DNA of 64,000 nucleotides. Origin: Culex pipiens pallens. Its lineage: Eukaryota; Arthropoda; Insecta; Diptera; Culicidae. Both the position numbers and the translations under genes were made by a program. The DNA is taken from NCBI RefSeq assembly GCF_016801865.2, contig NC_068937.1:15560595-15624594 (forward strand), read 5' to 3'. Below the pieces are notes generated by a model. That model was not told the DNA's origin. It searched no databases and saw only the letters and a program-made list of their open reading frames with translations. Below, one piece after another: positions 42,701 to 53,938 of the stretch. Within the stretch, counting starts at the first letter, position 1. Each line of letters begins with the position of its first letter.

Positions 42701-45700
42701 GGATGTTCCGTGCCGACGATCGGCCTGCAGCTGTTCGCGGCGGTCACCATCTGTGCCCTCACCTACATCAACGCGTACGACGTCCGGGTGACGACCAAGA
42801 TGCAAAACATTTTCATGTTCACAAAAATCGGCGCCCTCGTACTGGTCATCATCGTGGGCGTCGTGTGGATGCTGCTCGGCGGAACGGAGAACTTTGAAAA
42901 CGCCTTTGAAAACACGGAAACCGACCCGGGCAAGCTGTCGGTGGCGTTCTACTCCGGAATCTTTTCCTACGCTGGATGGTTTGTTTGAACAGTCTAATTT
43001 AAATAATTCTTACTATAGAATAACTATTATTTTTAGGAACTACCTCAACTTCATGACGGAAGAGCTGAAAGACCCCTACAAGAATCTCCCCCGGGCCATC
43101 TACATCTCACTGCCGCTGGTCACCGGAATCTACGTGCTCGCCAACATGGCGTACGTGGCCGTGCTGACTCCTCAGCAGATTCTGTCCTCGGATGCAATTG
43201 CTGTGGTAAGTGACACAGATCAATCGTGGGGCGGTGTCTCCCGCCGACTTGGCAACAGATAAGATTGATCGGACAACCAACGAGCTTGTTGGCATGTGGC
43301 AATTTTGATTGAGGCTTGTGTTCGGTAGACAACTTGTCGCCGAGCGATGACCGCGTTGATTGTTGGGTTGCACTTGATTGTGCCCTCAACACTTGGTCAG
43401 TGCAATTTTGATTTAATTGCTCGTTAAAATTGTTGTTGGTGTTGCTTGAATATGGAATGCAAAATAATTTAAAGGAGTCAACGACTCAAAATATTATTTA
43501 ACAAAACGAGCTACCAAAGACTGTCTGTGGTTCTATGTGTAATATTAAAAAAATCTTCATCTTGAGAATGGTTTTTGTGATCGATTTGATCTCATCAGAA
43601 AAAAAAGTAACATGTGTTTCCATCTTGCGATCACAGTTGTAAAATATGTTTTAAACTTGAATCATGTATCAAACAGCACAGTAATAAGCAAGCAAGTTTA
43701 TTTCAAAAGTTTTCGAAAAAATGGTCTGAAATTTCAAAAAATGGATGGAAATAGGATCGAGTCCTTAACCCGTTAAAAAAAAATCCAGAAATCTGCCATT
43801 TTTTTTTTTTTTTTTGCTTTGGTCAAAATGTTGTGGGCCCTTTGCTATGATCACCAATTGTCTAAAGAAGATATTTTGTTCGTCCATAAAACATTTCATA
43901 CAAATTCAGAACGTAAACTGTAAGTATTAACTTAGACAAGACATCTAGAAAAAAATAATAGCAACAATTAAAAAAAAATACTCTGTTTAATTTTACTTTG
44001 TGTTTGTGCAAAACCTCTATTATTAAAAAAAATGCAAAAAAAAAACAATTTTTGCAAAAACCCTATTTTTTCTTCTTTGAAATCAGATTTTTCCTAAAGT
44101 TGGCAACACTGCCAAATAATATTTGCAGTGCCTATAAAATAAAAAAAACATGGTATTTTGCGCATTTCGTTTTTTTTTGTGTAAAAAAAATAAATCTAAA
44201 AAAACTCTTCAAAAATATAACTCTTTACTTTAGTTTACCCATTTTTCTCGAGTTTTTGTTTTCTTCAGTTACAACTTTGCCGAAGACACCAAATCGATCA
44301 ATAAATTGCTTTCAAGATGCAGATTCTGATCATTAACATAGCATTTGCATACCCTTCAAGTGTGTATGAAAACATGTATTGTCGCATGTATGACGGAAAA
44401 TTGCATTTTATGGAGAATTTAGAGTTTTTTTTGAGACAATTTTTTTTTTTTTTTATGAGTTAACAACAACAACCCAAAAAGCAAAAAATCCCAATTCTTT
44501 AAAAAAAAACTCTAGAAATGATGGTAATGATTAGTTTGGGAACGGCCATAAACCACTTTTTTGGAAACTGATGACTTAGAAATATAATAAATAAAAAGGT
44601 ATTTTTTATAATATTTGCATAAAATATCGTTACAGTCCACACTCGATTATCCGAAGTTCGATCATCCGAAGGTTTGTATCAGACTTCGGATAATCGAGAA
44701 TCACGATTTTTTTTCCTATTTTAAATTTTCTTTTCTTTTTTTTAAACGTCAAATTCGAGTTCTGTGGTCCCATTTAAGTCAAATTTGATTGCCTATTAAA
44801 TAACAAAATGCATTTTTCCAAAATTTCATCACCGCCATTTTGGCCGCCATCCTGGATTTAAAAATTCTAGTGCAATTATGAAAAAGGAAGAATGACAAAT
44901 GGTGGTTCAACAATAATTAAATAAAATGTTAGGATTACGAAACTGAATATTTGCTATCTGATCCTGGCAGACCAAAATTTATTAAAATCGGAGAGATAAT
45001 TGTAGAAAAATCCTTTCACAACAATTTCTCTTTATAATTTGCTTATTATTTAAAAAACACAATCTAACATATTTTATCCATACTTGATGTCAATCAAGTA
45101 AATAAAATTTTTTTTTTGTTCATTCATTCATATTTGTGAAATTAAGATTGTTTTCAGCCACCAAAGCTCAACCACCCCTCGACCCTAGACCAGACCGTGG
45201 TATAAAATATTTGCAACGGCCTAACCAGATTTCAATGTTTGTTGTTACATTAAAAATGCAATAAAAATGTTATAAATTAAATTTTGATTCTTTTTTTTTT
45301 TTTTGATTTCTACAGTTTTTTTAAAGGGCCTATAAACATATGAAACACAATAATTGAACAGGGTTGCCACTCAAGTCGAGAAATCGGGAAAGTCGGGAAA
45401 AAGTTGGGATTACCAAGCATTCATGTTTGACAATAATTTTTTAACTCTTGAATAATTTCGCAAATTAAATTCATTCAATTCTGCTTTTAGTAACTTATTT
45501 AAATTTAAGGTTCTTTTCACATTGTATTTCAATAAATTTGAGAATGAAAAGGGTATTTAAGACATCAAAAATCTTTGTTTTTCTTTTTTTAATCTTTAAA
45601 AATAAAAGGTATCCACCTTTAAAAAAACTAATTTTTATAATATTTTTTATTAATCAAATGATCTTTTTTAGTTTTTGTTTATCAAACAAAAAGTAAACTT

Positions 45701-48533
45701 AATAAAATATGTTTAATTTTATCACATTAATTGAATATTTGAAAAAAAAAATAACTTGAGAATGACAATGGTTTTTTTTGTAAGTATTTTCATTTTTTAA
45801 GCCAAATACATAACGTAATTTCAAAACACAAAATCAAAATGTTGCTTTGAACTTTTTTGTGAGAATTTACTATAGATAAAACATGATTTTCAGTTATCGG
45901 GAAACTTAAGATCGAATAAAATCTAATCGTTGTTCGTTTTGAATGAAAAAAATGTAAAACTTTTTTACATTTCGAAAAATTAAAAAAAATTAAATTACAA
46001 TAAAATAATTCCAAGAAGTTTTGAGTTACTGCAAATTTGTTTAAAGAATTTGTCTCTGCAAACATTTCTCTTAAAATATGTGGGATCTTTTCAAACTGAA
46101 TTTTCATTGAATTTTTTTTAAATAAATCAGTTTTATACTGACAACGAGACAAATCAACATTGATACAAAATTAGAAAAAGGAACTTGGTAAAAAAACATT
46201 TTTTTCTAACGAATTCTTAGATATTTTTCTAAATTCTTTGAAGGAATTAAAACAGCAATCATGTTGAAGCGTTCTTTAATTTAAAATAAAATGAAATTAG
46301 GAATGAAATTTTAAATTCAGTTATCTTTAGCTTTTTGCCATTTCCAGTTGAAACGAAGTATCAAAAACAATACATTTGCCAATATAAAAAATAAACATTG
46401 AAACTATAAGTATTGATGAGGTTTCGGTTTTGGTTATTTTTCAAAGATAATTGTTTATGTTTCTAGTCTCAATCAAAATAATGAGCATCCATTTTTTTAC
46501 GTATTTTTTAAGAATTTGTTGTTAATTTTCTGTGTTTACAAAAATCTCCAATAGCTTGATTTTTTTAAAATTTTAGGTTTGTGTTTGTTGTTATTGACAT
46601 TACTTATAAAGATTTTTTTGTTCGAAATAATTCTCAAGATAAGAAATGCCTATTATTTGAGCTTTGTGGAAAAGTCGGGAATTTGAAAATGGGATTTGAG
46701 TGGTCACCCTGACAATAGCTTATCCAGATTTTTGGCGAACATGGCGTTCCGAATAAAGCACGCCCGAAATGTCAAAATCTCCCAGTGGTACCAACATTAC
46801 AAAAAAGTGTGTAATGGCCAGACAGCCACACTTTTTGCCTTCCTCACCTTACTGAGGAAAGGCTATAAAATCACTCGGAAAATGAACTTCTTAATTCGAC
46901 CTTGTAGACCCACCTTCACGTATACCTTTCGACTCAGAATCATGTTCTGAGCAAATGTCTGTGTGGATGTGTGTAGGTGGGTGGACAAAAAAATTGTCAC
47001 TCGATTATCTCCGGACTGGATGAACGGATTTTGACCCTATTAGTCTCATTCGATCCGTCTTGGGGTCCCATAGGTCTCTATTTAAAATCAGCAAGTTTGG
47101 TTAAGTACTTCAAAAGTTATGCTAAAAAAACGATTTTGACGTATGTCCGGAAGATTGTAAAAAGGGTGGTTTTTGCAAACAACCCTATCATGTTATACAT
47201 TTTCAGAAAGGTATTAAAAAGACCTTTCTAATGAGCCCAAAACATTGAAGATCTGACAACCCTATCAAAAGTTATTAGCACTTAAGTGTTATTTATACAC
47301 TTTTTGGAGGCCCGATCTCAGATATTGTGATAAAAATATTGTCTGAATCTTCAATGTGAACTATCGGTTTTTTTATCAGACCTTGCCGATGAGCCAGAAA
47401 AATTGAAGGTCTGCGAACCCTATCAAATGAAATGAGTAATAAAGTTGATTTGTTAAACATGTTAAGGGAATGTTGCTATTTTTACTGAATGTATTGACTT
47501 TATGAATGTGAGGAAGGCACCAATCACCTAAAGGTGGATTAAGTAACGTTTTTTTTTTTTAATAAGCTATTTTCTACATTTTGCCCGTAAGCTTATGTGA
47601 GCTTCAAATTTGGCCCGCCATTCAAAAACCCTGTAGACCCACCTTCTATTACACATATCGACACATAATCAAATACCGAGCAAATATCAGTGCTTGGAGA
47701 TGTCGATCAAAAAAAGTAACTTGAGTTTCTCGGCATTGGCTGAATGATTTTTCCGGATTCGTTCCATTCGATTCAGTTTAGGATCCCATAGCTTGCCATT
47801 ACAAATTTTAAGCTTAAGTTAAAAAAAATAGATCTCCATTAAATTAATAATCATTCTTTTTTTCTCCACCAGACCTTCGCCCAGAAAGCGATGGGCTGGG
47901 GCGCCTTCGTGATGCCCATCCTGGTGGCCATCTCCGCCTTCGGCGGCCTCTCCGTCCACATCATGACGTCGTCGCGGATGTGCTTCGTCGGCGCCCGGAA
48001 CGGCCACATGCCGGAGATCCTGTCGCACATCAACGTGAACCGGTACACGCCGATGCCGTCGCTGGTGTTTCTGGTGAGTTGAGTTGTTTTTGGGATTTCT
48101 TTAACAGTTTTGAATAATTGAGTTCTCTGTTTTTCAGTGCATTCTGTCCCTGTTCTACCTGTTCATCAGCGACGTGTACGTGCTCATCACCTACAGCAGC
48201 ATCGTCGAGTCGTTCTTCATCATGCTTTCCGTTAGTGCCGTGCTGTACTTCCGGTACACCCGACCGGACATCAACCGGCCCATCAAGGTGCAGCTGTGGA
48301 TTCCGGTGGTGTTTGTGATAATTTGCGCCTTCCTGATCGTGGTGCCGTGCTACGTAGCGCCGTACGAGGTCGGCATGGGCGTACTGATTACGCTGGCCGG
48401 CATTCCCGTGTACTGGATCGGGGTCGCGTGGAAGGACAAGCCGGAGTCGTTCGAGCGGGCGCTGCGCAGCGTGACGCAGTTCTGCCAGAAGATGCTCATG
48501 ACGGCGAAGGAGGAGGTGGACGTCGAGGAGTAA
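36733..48533 (+). CDS. SLC7 amino-acid transporter, LAT/y+LAT light-chain type (five coding exons)
   Basis: Coding exons 36,733-37,166; 42,634-42,978; 43,037-43,205; 47,873-48,073; 48,138-48,533 join with consistent phases and GT-AG borders to 514 residues, the normal light-chain length. The N-terminal 50 residues are cytosolic. Twelve hydrophobic segments follow, starting at ELGLLEGVAIILGIIFGSGIFISPKG, which holds the GSGIF motif that binds the substrate backbone in TM1. IPKSGGDYAYIYEAYGPLPAFLYLW, NYLNFMTEELKDPYKNLPRAI and SAFGGLSVHIMTSSRMCFVGARNGHMP are family signatures. Members exchange neutral or cationic amino acids at the plasma membrane, usually bound to the 4F2hc/CD98 heavy chain by a disulfide. 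The cysteine normally used for that bond (in the NCY motif of the TM3-TM4 loop) reads NAYDV here. It may therefore be a Cys-less or AAT-9-like member; minidiscs and JhI-21 are the other insect candidates. The exon after the 36,518 acceptor carries a 215-base 5' UTR piece. Confidence 0.92.
38800..40470. repeat. Unclassified composite repeat region
   Basis: Two segments of higher complexity (38,810-39,480 and 40,260-40,470) flank AT-rich DNA. Both contain GTAATGAAATCTTTAT (39,043 and 40,504). ACATTACGTAGGG-like sequence occurs near 40,290. It may be fragments of a retroelement; no protein domain is readable. Confidence 0.35.
41172..41255 (+). repeat. tRNA-Thr(TGU)-like sequence (pol III type promoter)
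   Basis: A box TGGCTGTATGG and B box GGTTCGATTCC are intact. The anticodon arm TTCGC-TTTGTAA-GCGGA places TGT as anticodon, and GGGGTAG can pair with CTGCTCC as an acceptor stem. The two linker bases before the D stem do not fit and the T stem has a mismatch, so this is a tRNA-derived element head rather than a working tRNA gene. Confidence 0.6.
41305..41385 (-). repeat. Second tRNA-like sequence in opposite orientation
   Basis: On the minus strand GCCGCGATGGTCTGGGGG supplies an A-box-like block and GGATCGAACCCCG a perfect B box in a 5-bp T-like stem (CGGGG/CCCCG). It faces the tRNA-like sequence at 41,172-41,255, leaving about 50 bases between them. Confidence 0.55.
41520..41830 (-). repeat. 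Dispersed repeat D, copy 1
   Basis: On the minus strand it reads ATGTACAACGGTAAAAAACACG ... GATGGATCAACTATGG... CTGTCAAGAAGGGCCGCG ... GGGTCATTG, matching 50,876-51,210 and 63,160-63,660. It has no coding capacity. Confidence 0.75.
44634..44880. mobile_element. pogo/Tc1-like MITE family P, degraded copy
   Basis: CAGTCCACACTCGATTATCC after TA at the left, and the interior CGCCATTTTGGCCGCCATCC. The right end is lost. Confidence 0.55.
45361..46713 (+). mobile_element. Element C copy 2
   Basis: The left end CAGGGTTGCCACTCAAGTCG and right end GATTTGAGTGGTCACCCTG are inverted copies. The body matches 13,674 onward and provides the unfilled version of the site where MITE T sits at 14.2 kb. Immediate flanks do not show a clean 8-base duplication. 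No transposase. Confidence 0.7.
46838..47550 (+). mobile_element. Element with CCTTCCTCAC...GTGAGGAAGG ends
   Basis: It starts TTGCCTTCCTCACCTTACTGAGGAAAGGC and ends GTGAGGAAGGCACCAATCACC, giving inverted CCTTCCTCAC termini. Fragments with the same ends lie at 37,900-38,340 (other orientation) and 38,696-38,770, and related body sequence lies at 36,240 and 47,630. Confidence 0.6.
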
Positions 48534-49265
48534 GTCGGTTTGAGTTGGACTTTTGGATGACAATATTGTGACGCGGTCACGACAGAGGTCAGGTCAAGCG
48601 CAGGCCAAGCGCAACGGAACGCACTGGAATCCGGTATGACGAAGCGAAGTTAGGTTAAGCTACAACACTTCACATCTCATGAGATTCTACCCTAAGGACA
48701 AGCATTACGTAATATTTTGTGCAAATTTTCAAACGATTATTTATGCTTATTTTTTCCTTTATTTTCAACAATCAAAAGTGTGACTTTTTATAATATATAT
48801 TTTTCGAAACCAAAACGACCACATTGTGCCAAATTTATTTCAATATATCTTCTCTATTCTACAAACTCTAAACAACAATAAACCTTTTTGCATGCTCGAC
48901 ATTTCTTTTCAAAGTACTTAATCTTAATCTGAAATAGTAGGCGAACATCTTGTTTCCCTCGAAAAATCAATAAGTTTACAAGCAAAAAATTGCGTTTCTT
49001 TATAAGAAACGCGACGTTTTCCCCCCCTTTGCATTTCATTACAATTTACATTATCCATCCAGTGATCTTAGTTTAGATTATCACAAACAAATCAGACAAA
49101 CGGCAATTGCACTAGCTTTAAGATTATTTAAGCTAAGAGCCAGCGACGTCTCGAAAAGTGGCATTTGTGTGGAGAATAACGATGTAAATCGAGTTCCTTC
49201 ATGCACGCGCAGCAGCCTAATGTGTTATATATAAGCTAACTTTAAGGAGATAGTGAACCAATAAA
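48534..49265 (+). terminator. Transporter 3' UTR with two candidate poly(A) signals
   Basis: AATAAA occurs at 48,877-48,882 and at 49,260-49,265, giving 3' UTRs of about 0.35 or 0.75 kb. Which one is used cannot be told from sequence. Confidence 0.45.
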
Positions 49266-49708
49266 AAAGAGATCTGAAACTGTTTACAAGCATGTTTGAG
49301 ATGTGAAATCGCTTAAGAGTACCATTTTTTGTTGACCAATTTTTTCGTTATTCGTTCCAGGAAAAGAAAATTCCCTTAACATATCATGAACAAACATCAA
49401 AGAACTTCAAACTCATCCGGACTTTCAATCGACTACCACAAAAACTCACCCTTTACTAAAAAAAAGATCACTTGAAAACTGTCCGGTATGCGCACTACGA
49501 TCCATTGCGACCCAACCCAAAGAGACCATTCAACATCATCATCCCACAGGTTTGCGTGAGGCACCTGATCACCGATTGCGCCAACCATCGTGATAAGACC
49601 ACGTGCTTAACACTTTTTTTTAAAGCAAAAAAGTAGACAAGCTGATCGCATGCTGGATTCCAACTACATCGGACGGTAACTTGGAAACTCTGTTCCAACT
49701 TCTTTTAT

Positions 49709-50210
49709 CAAACGATGGGAAAGAACGGTTTTTGGAACATCAGATTCGGTCGAGTGACGAACGCGGCATCCAATCGGGGCGAAACGCGCCTGTAAGACTT
49801 GACTAGTAAGGAATATGCACTTCATGTATAGGATGTTCACGTCCGTGATTGGGAAGCGCCCATTAAATTGTATATGCAATTCAATGCAAATCCATGTTAA
49901 CCCGTGGAGGTCCATTCGAGTTCGTTGAGCCAAATTAGTTCTGTTTTCCAAGTGTAGGTCATCCAGCACTAAGCTGGACTTACAATAATTATTCAAAATT
50001 ATTTCCGGACGCGAAAATTCCGTTCCAAACCGGGGAACTGGCCAATGGTTTTTCGTGTTTGGACCGGAAGTTGACGTCGGTCTCTCGTCAAACGATGGGA
50101 AAGAACAGTTTTTGGCACTTCGGAGTCGTTCGGGTGACGAACGCGGCATCCAATCGGGGCGAAACGCGCCTGTAAGACTTTACTAGTAAAGACTTTGCAT
50201 TTCATCAACA
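49709..50210. repeat. Direct repeat of ~115 bp
   Basis: 49,709-49,825 and 50,089-50,205 share CAAACGATGGGAAAGAAC, GTGACGAACGCGGCATCC and AATCGGGGCGAAACGCGCC with few differences, followed by CTAGTAA.G. A weaker relative of the downstream GTTCACATCCGTGTT.GGAAGCGC segment is at about 29,423. Confidence 0.8.
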
Positions 50211-50875
50211 TTGGTGATCACATCCGTAAATTGTGTGCAATCCAGTTACACTCGAAGCTATCGAAGCTATACTTGAAGTTTACGTCCGTGTTTGGGAAGC
50301 GCATGATTTTCAATTTTTTTAAATTGTTTTATTCTAAAATTCTTGATTGAAAATCTGAATCCAATAATACATAAATATTGGTACCGTCATCTGGGGTGAA
50401 TCGGGACTACAGTATGAATAGGGACAGCAGTGTTTAGAGCACCTACAGGTTTTATATTTAGAAATGGGTGTACACATTTTGTTGGTCTGAGTCTGTTCTA
50501 TCCGAAACCAACCAGAAAAATAAAAATATTGTGCTCTGACATGGTCAAAACTGCTGTCCCAATTCGCCCCAGTTGACGGTATTTAACTTTTTTTTCAAGT
50601 TTTTTCGTTGGCAGATTTCTTTGTTTTTCTTCCAGTCTTCCAGTACTAAACAACAAAGAATGTGGTCATGAAATAACAGAAAAGAGAGGAGCAATTTCTT
50701 GGGATTTTTCTTCACCCCTCTTTGTTTTGTTTGGGCTTGACTTTTTTTTTCACTCATATGTTCAACCCATGAATTACAAGTTTTTTTTAAATTTTCATAT
50801 TCAGCATAAACTTCAAAAATATATTTGTAAGGGCTTTAAATTGCAAATAAAAAACGACAATTCAACTTGGGTACT
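50211..50875. other. Spacer, no gene seen
   Basis: AT-rich. A segment near 50,390-50,580 has inverted CATCTGGGGTGAATCGGGAC / GTCCCAATTCGCCCCAGTTGACGG ends and may be a small MITE of about 190 bases. Confidence 0.4.
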
Positions 50876-51210
50876 AAAGTCCTATGGCAATTTTTATGTA
50901 CAACGGTAAAAAACACGATTAAAAACCATTTCTGATCACTTTTTTTTTCATTTTAATGCAAAAAAAATGACAGGACAACATTTTTTCGATGGATCAACTA
51001 TGGTCCCCTTGGAACGAGCTGTCAAGTAGGACCTTTATCTGTCAAGAAGGACCGCGAGGTTAATTTTCAAAATTGATTTAAAAATCCATTTCAAACTCTT
51101 TGTGGTCGTACAAAGGGTCATTGCACTCAAAAAAAAATAAACTTTAGCGCTGTAAACAATAATATCAGCAATCTAAGCTTCATTTTAGAACCCAATTTAC
51201 CAATTTTAAG
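50876..51210 (+). repeat. Dispersed repeat D, copy 2 (uninterrupted)
   Basis: AAGTCCTATGGCAATTTTTATG ... GATGGATCAACTATGGTCCCC ... GGGTCATTGCACTC ... ACCCAATTTACC, uninterrupted. It serves as the empty-site reference for copy 3. Confidence 0.8.
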
Positions 51211-51555
51211 AACCGGTAAATAAAAAAATCCTAAATAACAAAGTTCAAATATTTAGATAGTGAAAATTTCCAGATAATAAATTTAAATTCAGGAAAGATT
51301 AGAAATTAAAGCATTAAGAACAAAAAAATATACAGTCCAGACTTGATTTTCGTATCGTGAAAACAAGTCTTTAATTTTCTCATTTTTTAAATCTTATTTC
51401 AATTCACAGATCTATTTTAGTTAAATTTGAGTAGTTGACTAATTGTTTCAATATTTCATCACCGCGATCTTGGATTACAAAGTCCCGATCACTTTACAGT
51501 ATTTTGGAGACATTTGTGACCTCATCCAACAACAAAAATAAGACTATGAAACATA

Positions 51556-53047
51556 CACACAAAGAAAAATTACTCTAAATTTAAAAAGATCGTTCGTTGG
51601 ATTAAAAGTTCGCGTTGGTGAATATTCGTAGAAAGTTCAAACTTTTCAATTTAAAAGTTGGAAAGTTTTTGAAACTACCATGCATTTATGGAACAAAATC
51701 GTTGTATTGGTAAAAGTATTTTACTTTTAATTGGAAAAGAAACCTTTTATGGCAAGAATACACAACATTTAGCACTACAGGAATAATTTCAGAAAAATGT
51801 GCTTGGTTTTTTACATTTATTTAAAAATAAATAAACAGTATGTTAGAAAAACACTTTTTTATGTATTTAACGCTTCTCCACTAGCTTCTGCTTCATACGG
51901 TACGCCACCGATCACTTCCGAATACCCCAGGTTGGACGGTTCCGGATGGAGGCTTCGACGCCGAACAGCAGTGTAACACGATGGTCACGTTTCCGGCCTC
52001 AATCAGGACAGTCTTGGAGGAGTTGGCCATTGATTCGGGAAGGGTGGTCGACGTTTCCCGGCTGGAAAGTAAAGTGCCTGAACGGGGAGTTCCCGATCCT
52101 GGAAGCGCATCCGGAACATGGAGTTGATGAGGCCCGGAGTTCGATTTTGAGCACGTAATCCTACTTCGAGAATGGCAGATATTTTTTTGGCTCACTGCCC
52201 AGATTCATTCGGCTGAAGCTGCGCCGTCGCGACGTGAGTGTTTGTGGGCGGGAAGTTGCTAAAAGAGATGGAAAGTAAGTGAAGTTGGCTAGCCACTGCA
52301 CACATTCTCAATACTCACCGGTGCTGTAAACCGCCGGCACCGAGTGCAACATCTGCGCTGACCACCACCGATTATGTAGCTTTTCGTCGTCCTCCTCTTC
52401 ATCGGACGCTTCGGCAGCGCCATCTCCTCGATGATCTCGCCCCAGTCCTCACGCGAATTGACCTTCAACCACCAATCCCGGGAAACCACCAACCAATACA
52501 ACCGGTGCGAATCCACATTCCTTCCTCTCATCCTACAAAAACAAACAAAATCAATCACAAACCCCACAAAACACCCAAGCTTCCTTCTTACGCATTCCGG
52601 CCGTGGAACAGTTGCAGTTCTTGCAGGAAGCTGCCTTGTCCTTTTCGAGCACTCGACCTCGTCCCGCTCCTGCACCACCCTCCTTCGAAGGCGTTCCGCT
52701 GCTGCTGTTTGGCTCACGAAGGTTTCCGCGTCCGAGTCCTGGCTACTGCCGCGGTCGGTTTTGCTTTGCGTCCTAGACTCACCAGCACCACCGGACCCAC
52801 CAAAGTGTTTGTTTACATTTGCGACTTAGGCGTACACGGTTACACGAGAACGTCAAAATGAAAGAAATTTTAGAGTCGAATTAAAAGTAAAAACTTTAAA
52901 TCAGTGAGCAATGAGATTTTCAAAAACTGTATCAGTAAAAGTTTTCATTTTCAAAACAAGAAAAAAACTTTTAATGTAGCAAATTTTAACAACTTTTTAA
53001 TTCAAAAGTAAGTTACTTTTGTCATTACCGTAATATTTTTTTGTGTG
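51556..53047. mobile_element. TA-flanked element with 18-bp inverted ends carrying gene-like cargo
   Basis: Ends CACACAAAGAAAAATTAC and (inverted) CACACAAAAAAATATTAC match at 16 of 18 bases and are bordered by TA at 51,554-51,555 and 53,048-53,049. AT-rich arms with repeated TTAAAAGTT motifs (51,556-51,867 and 52,858-53,047) enclose a GC-rich centre with intron-like structure on the minus strand. No transposase is present. Confidence 0.6.
51868..52857 (-). pseudogene. Decayed intron-containing gene fragment of unknown family
   Basis: On the minus strand the sequence is GC-rich and coding-like but switches frame several times. Recognisable stretches are GGSGGAGESRTQSKTDRG..., SQTAAAERLRRRVVQERDEVE, KDKAASCKNCNCST, EDWGEIIEEMA, ASDEEEDDEKLHNRWW and RRRSFSRMNLGSEPKK. 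Two short GT-AG introns are visible: 52,591-52,533 (59 bases) and 52,318-52,259 (60 bases). No single frame joins them all without stops. Either the fragment is decayed or the assembly has small indels. I do not recognise the protein. The intact introns mean it derives from genomic DNA, not from a retro-copied mRNA. Confidence 0.55.
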
Positions 53048-53269
53048 TATGTTTCGATTATCCGAAGTGAAATAATTTCAGGCATTATTTTGAGCTAGTT
53101 TTTTTTCTCGGATATAAAAATCCGTCTTTGCCAAAGTCTATAAGAAAATCTAAATTGTGTTTTCCAACAACGTTTACATTTTTTTTAAAGATGAAATAAG
53201 TTAATTAATAAAAATCCAGCAATGATTTTATATCTAGATAAAATCATGGCATAAACTCGCTTTAAAAAA

Positions 53270-53480
53270 AAACTGAAAACTGTGCGCCAAATAAAAACAA
53301 AAAATCAGGGGACATAATATATTCAAAATTTTAATAGGAGTAGAATTCCAATTAATTGAAATCAACTTAAAATGCATTTGCTTTGATAATCACGTTTAGC
53401 ATGTCTAGATTCGTTTCATTTTTTTTTTTGTGAAATTCCGATGCAAATTTTTGTACCTGAATATTTTAAAAAGTATTTAT
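53270..53480 (-). repeat. Dispersed repeat family R1, copy 3
   Basis: The reverse complement gives ACATGCTAAACGTGATTATC...AAATGCATTTTAAGTTGATTTC, matching 26,160-26,420 and 5,930-6,130 in order. Confidence 0.5.
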
Positions 53481-53616
53481 TGCAAAAACAAAATACGAAA
53501 AAAAAAACAAATAAAAAATACATTTTACAAAAAAAAATACAAAAAATATTTTCACATCAATACAAACCACACTAGCACACAATAGACACACAAGTGCACA
53601 TTCAAACACGCATACG

Positions 53617-53638
53617 CAACACACACACACACACACAC
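53617..53638. repeat. CA microsatellite
   Basis: About ten CA dinucleotides, uninterrupted. Confidence 0.9.
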
Positions 53639-53653
53639 TTCTTTCGTAAATTG

Positions 53654-53938
53654 TATAAGGCTTTCTAGTCAGAAAATTACCAACACATTCAAAGTATGTT
53701 TACATGACAGCTGGATGTTTGTTTGCATCAAGTTTCCTATCTCTTTCCAGCAATAGTTTTTTGTCAGGCGACTTCTAGCTGGTTTTTTTTTACTGACCGC
53801 CCGATATGTCAGCCAACATACTTCGCAGGGCTGTGACAGCTCGAGCTCGATCATTGTTTGCATCAGGACACCGTGACGAGAAGTTCTTAATTTTTGGGTT
53901 AAATTATATTTTTTTTACTGGGCCTAGAAAGCCTTATA
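53654..53938. mobile_element. 285-bp MITE with TATAAGGCTTTCTAG ends
   Basis: TATAAGGCTTTCTAG at the left and its exact complement CTAGAAAGCCTTATA at the right. TA or TATA is the likely target. The interior is non-coding. Confidence 0.75.

Larger units (their letters stand above)
43206..47872 (+). other. Transporter intron between coding exons 3 and 4
   Basis: A 4.7-kb intron (GTAAGT ... CTCCACCAG). Its contents are a copy of the TTGCCGAAGACACC motif (44,278), a degraded family P MITE (44,634-44,880), element C copy 2 and the 46.8-kb element. Otherwise AT-rich with no gene. Confidence 0.7.
51333..53090. mobile_element. pogo/Tc1-like MITE family P, split by a larger insertion
   Basis: The left half (51,333-51,553, CAGTCCAGACTTG... 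after TA) and right half (53,050-53,090, TGTTTCGATTATCCGAAGTG) align with consecutive parts of the intact copy at 33,744. Between them lies the 1.49-kb element at 51,556-53,047. Confidence 0.6.

Noticed and set aside
45361..46713. 8-bp target duplication for element C
   Set aside because: The bases flanking CAGGGTTGCC and GGTCACCCTG do not match; only a loose ACAATA similarity is seen, so no superfamily is assigned.
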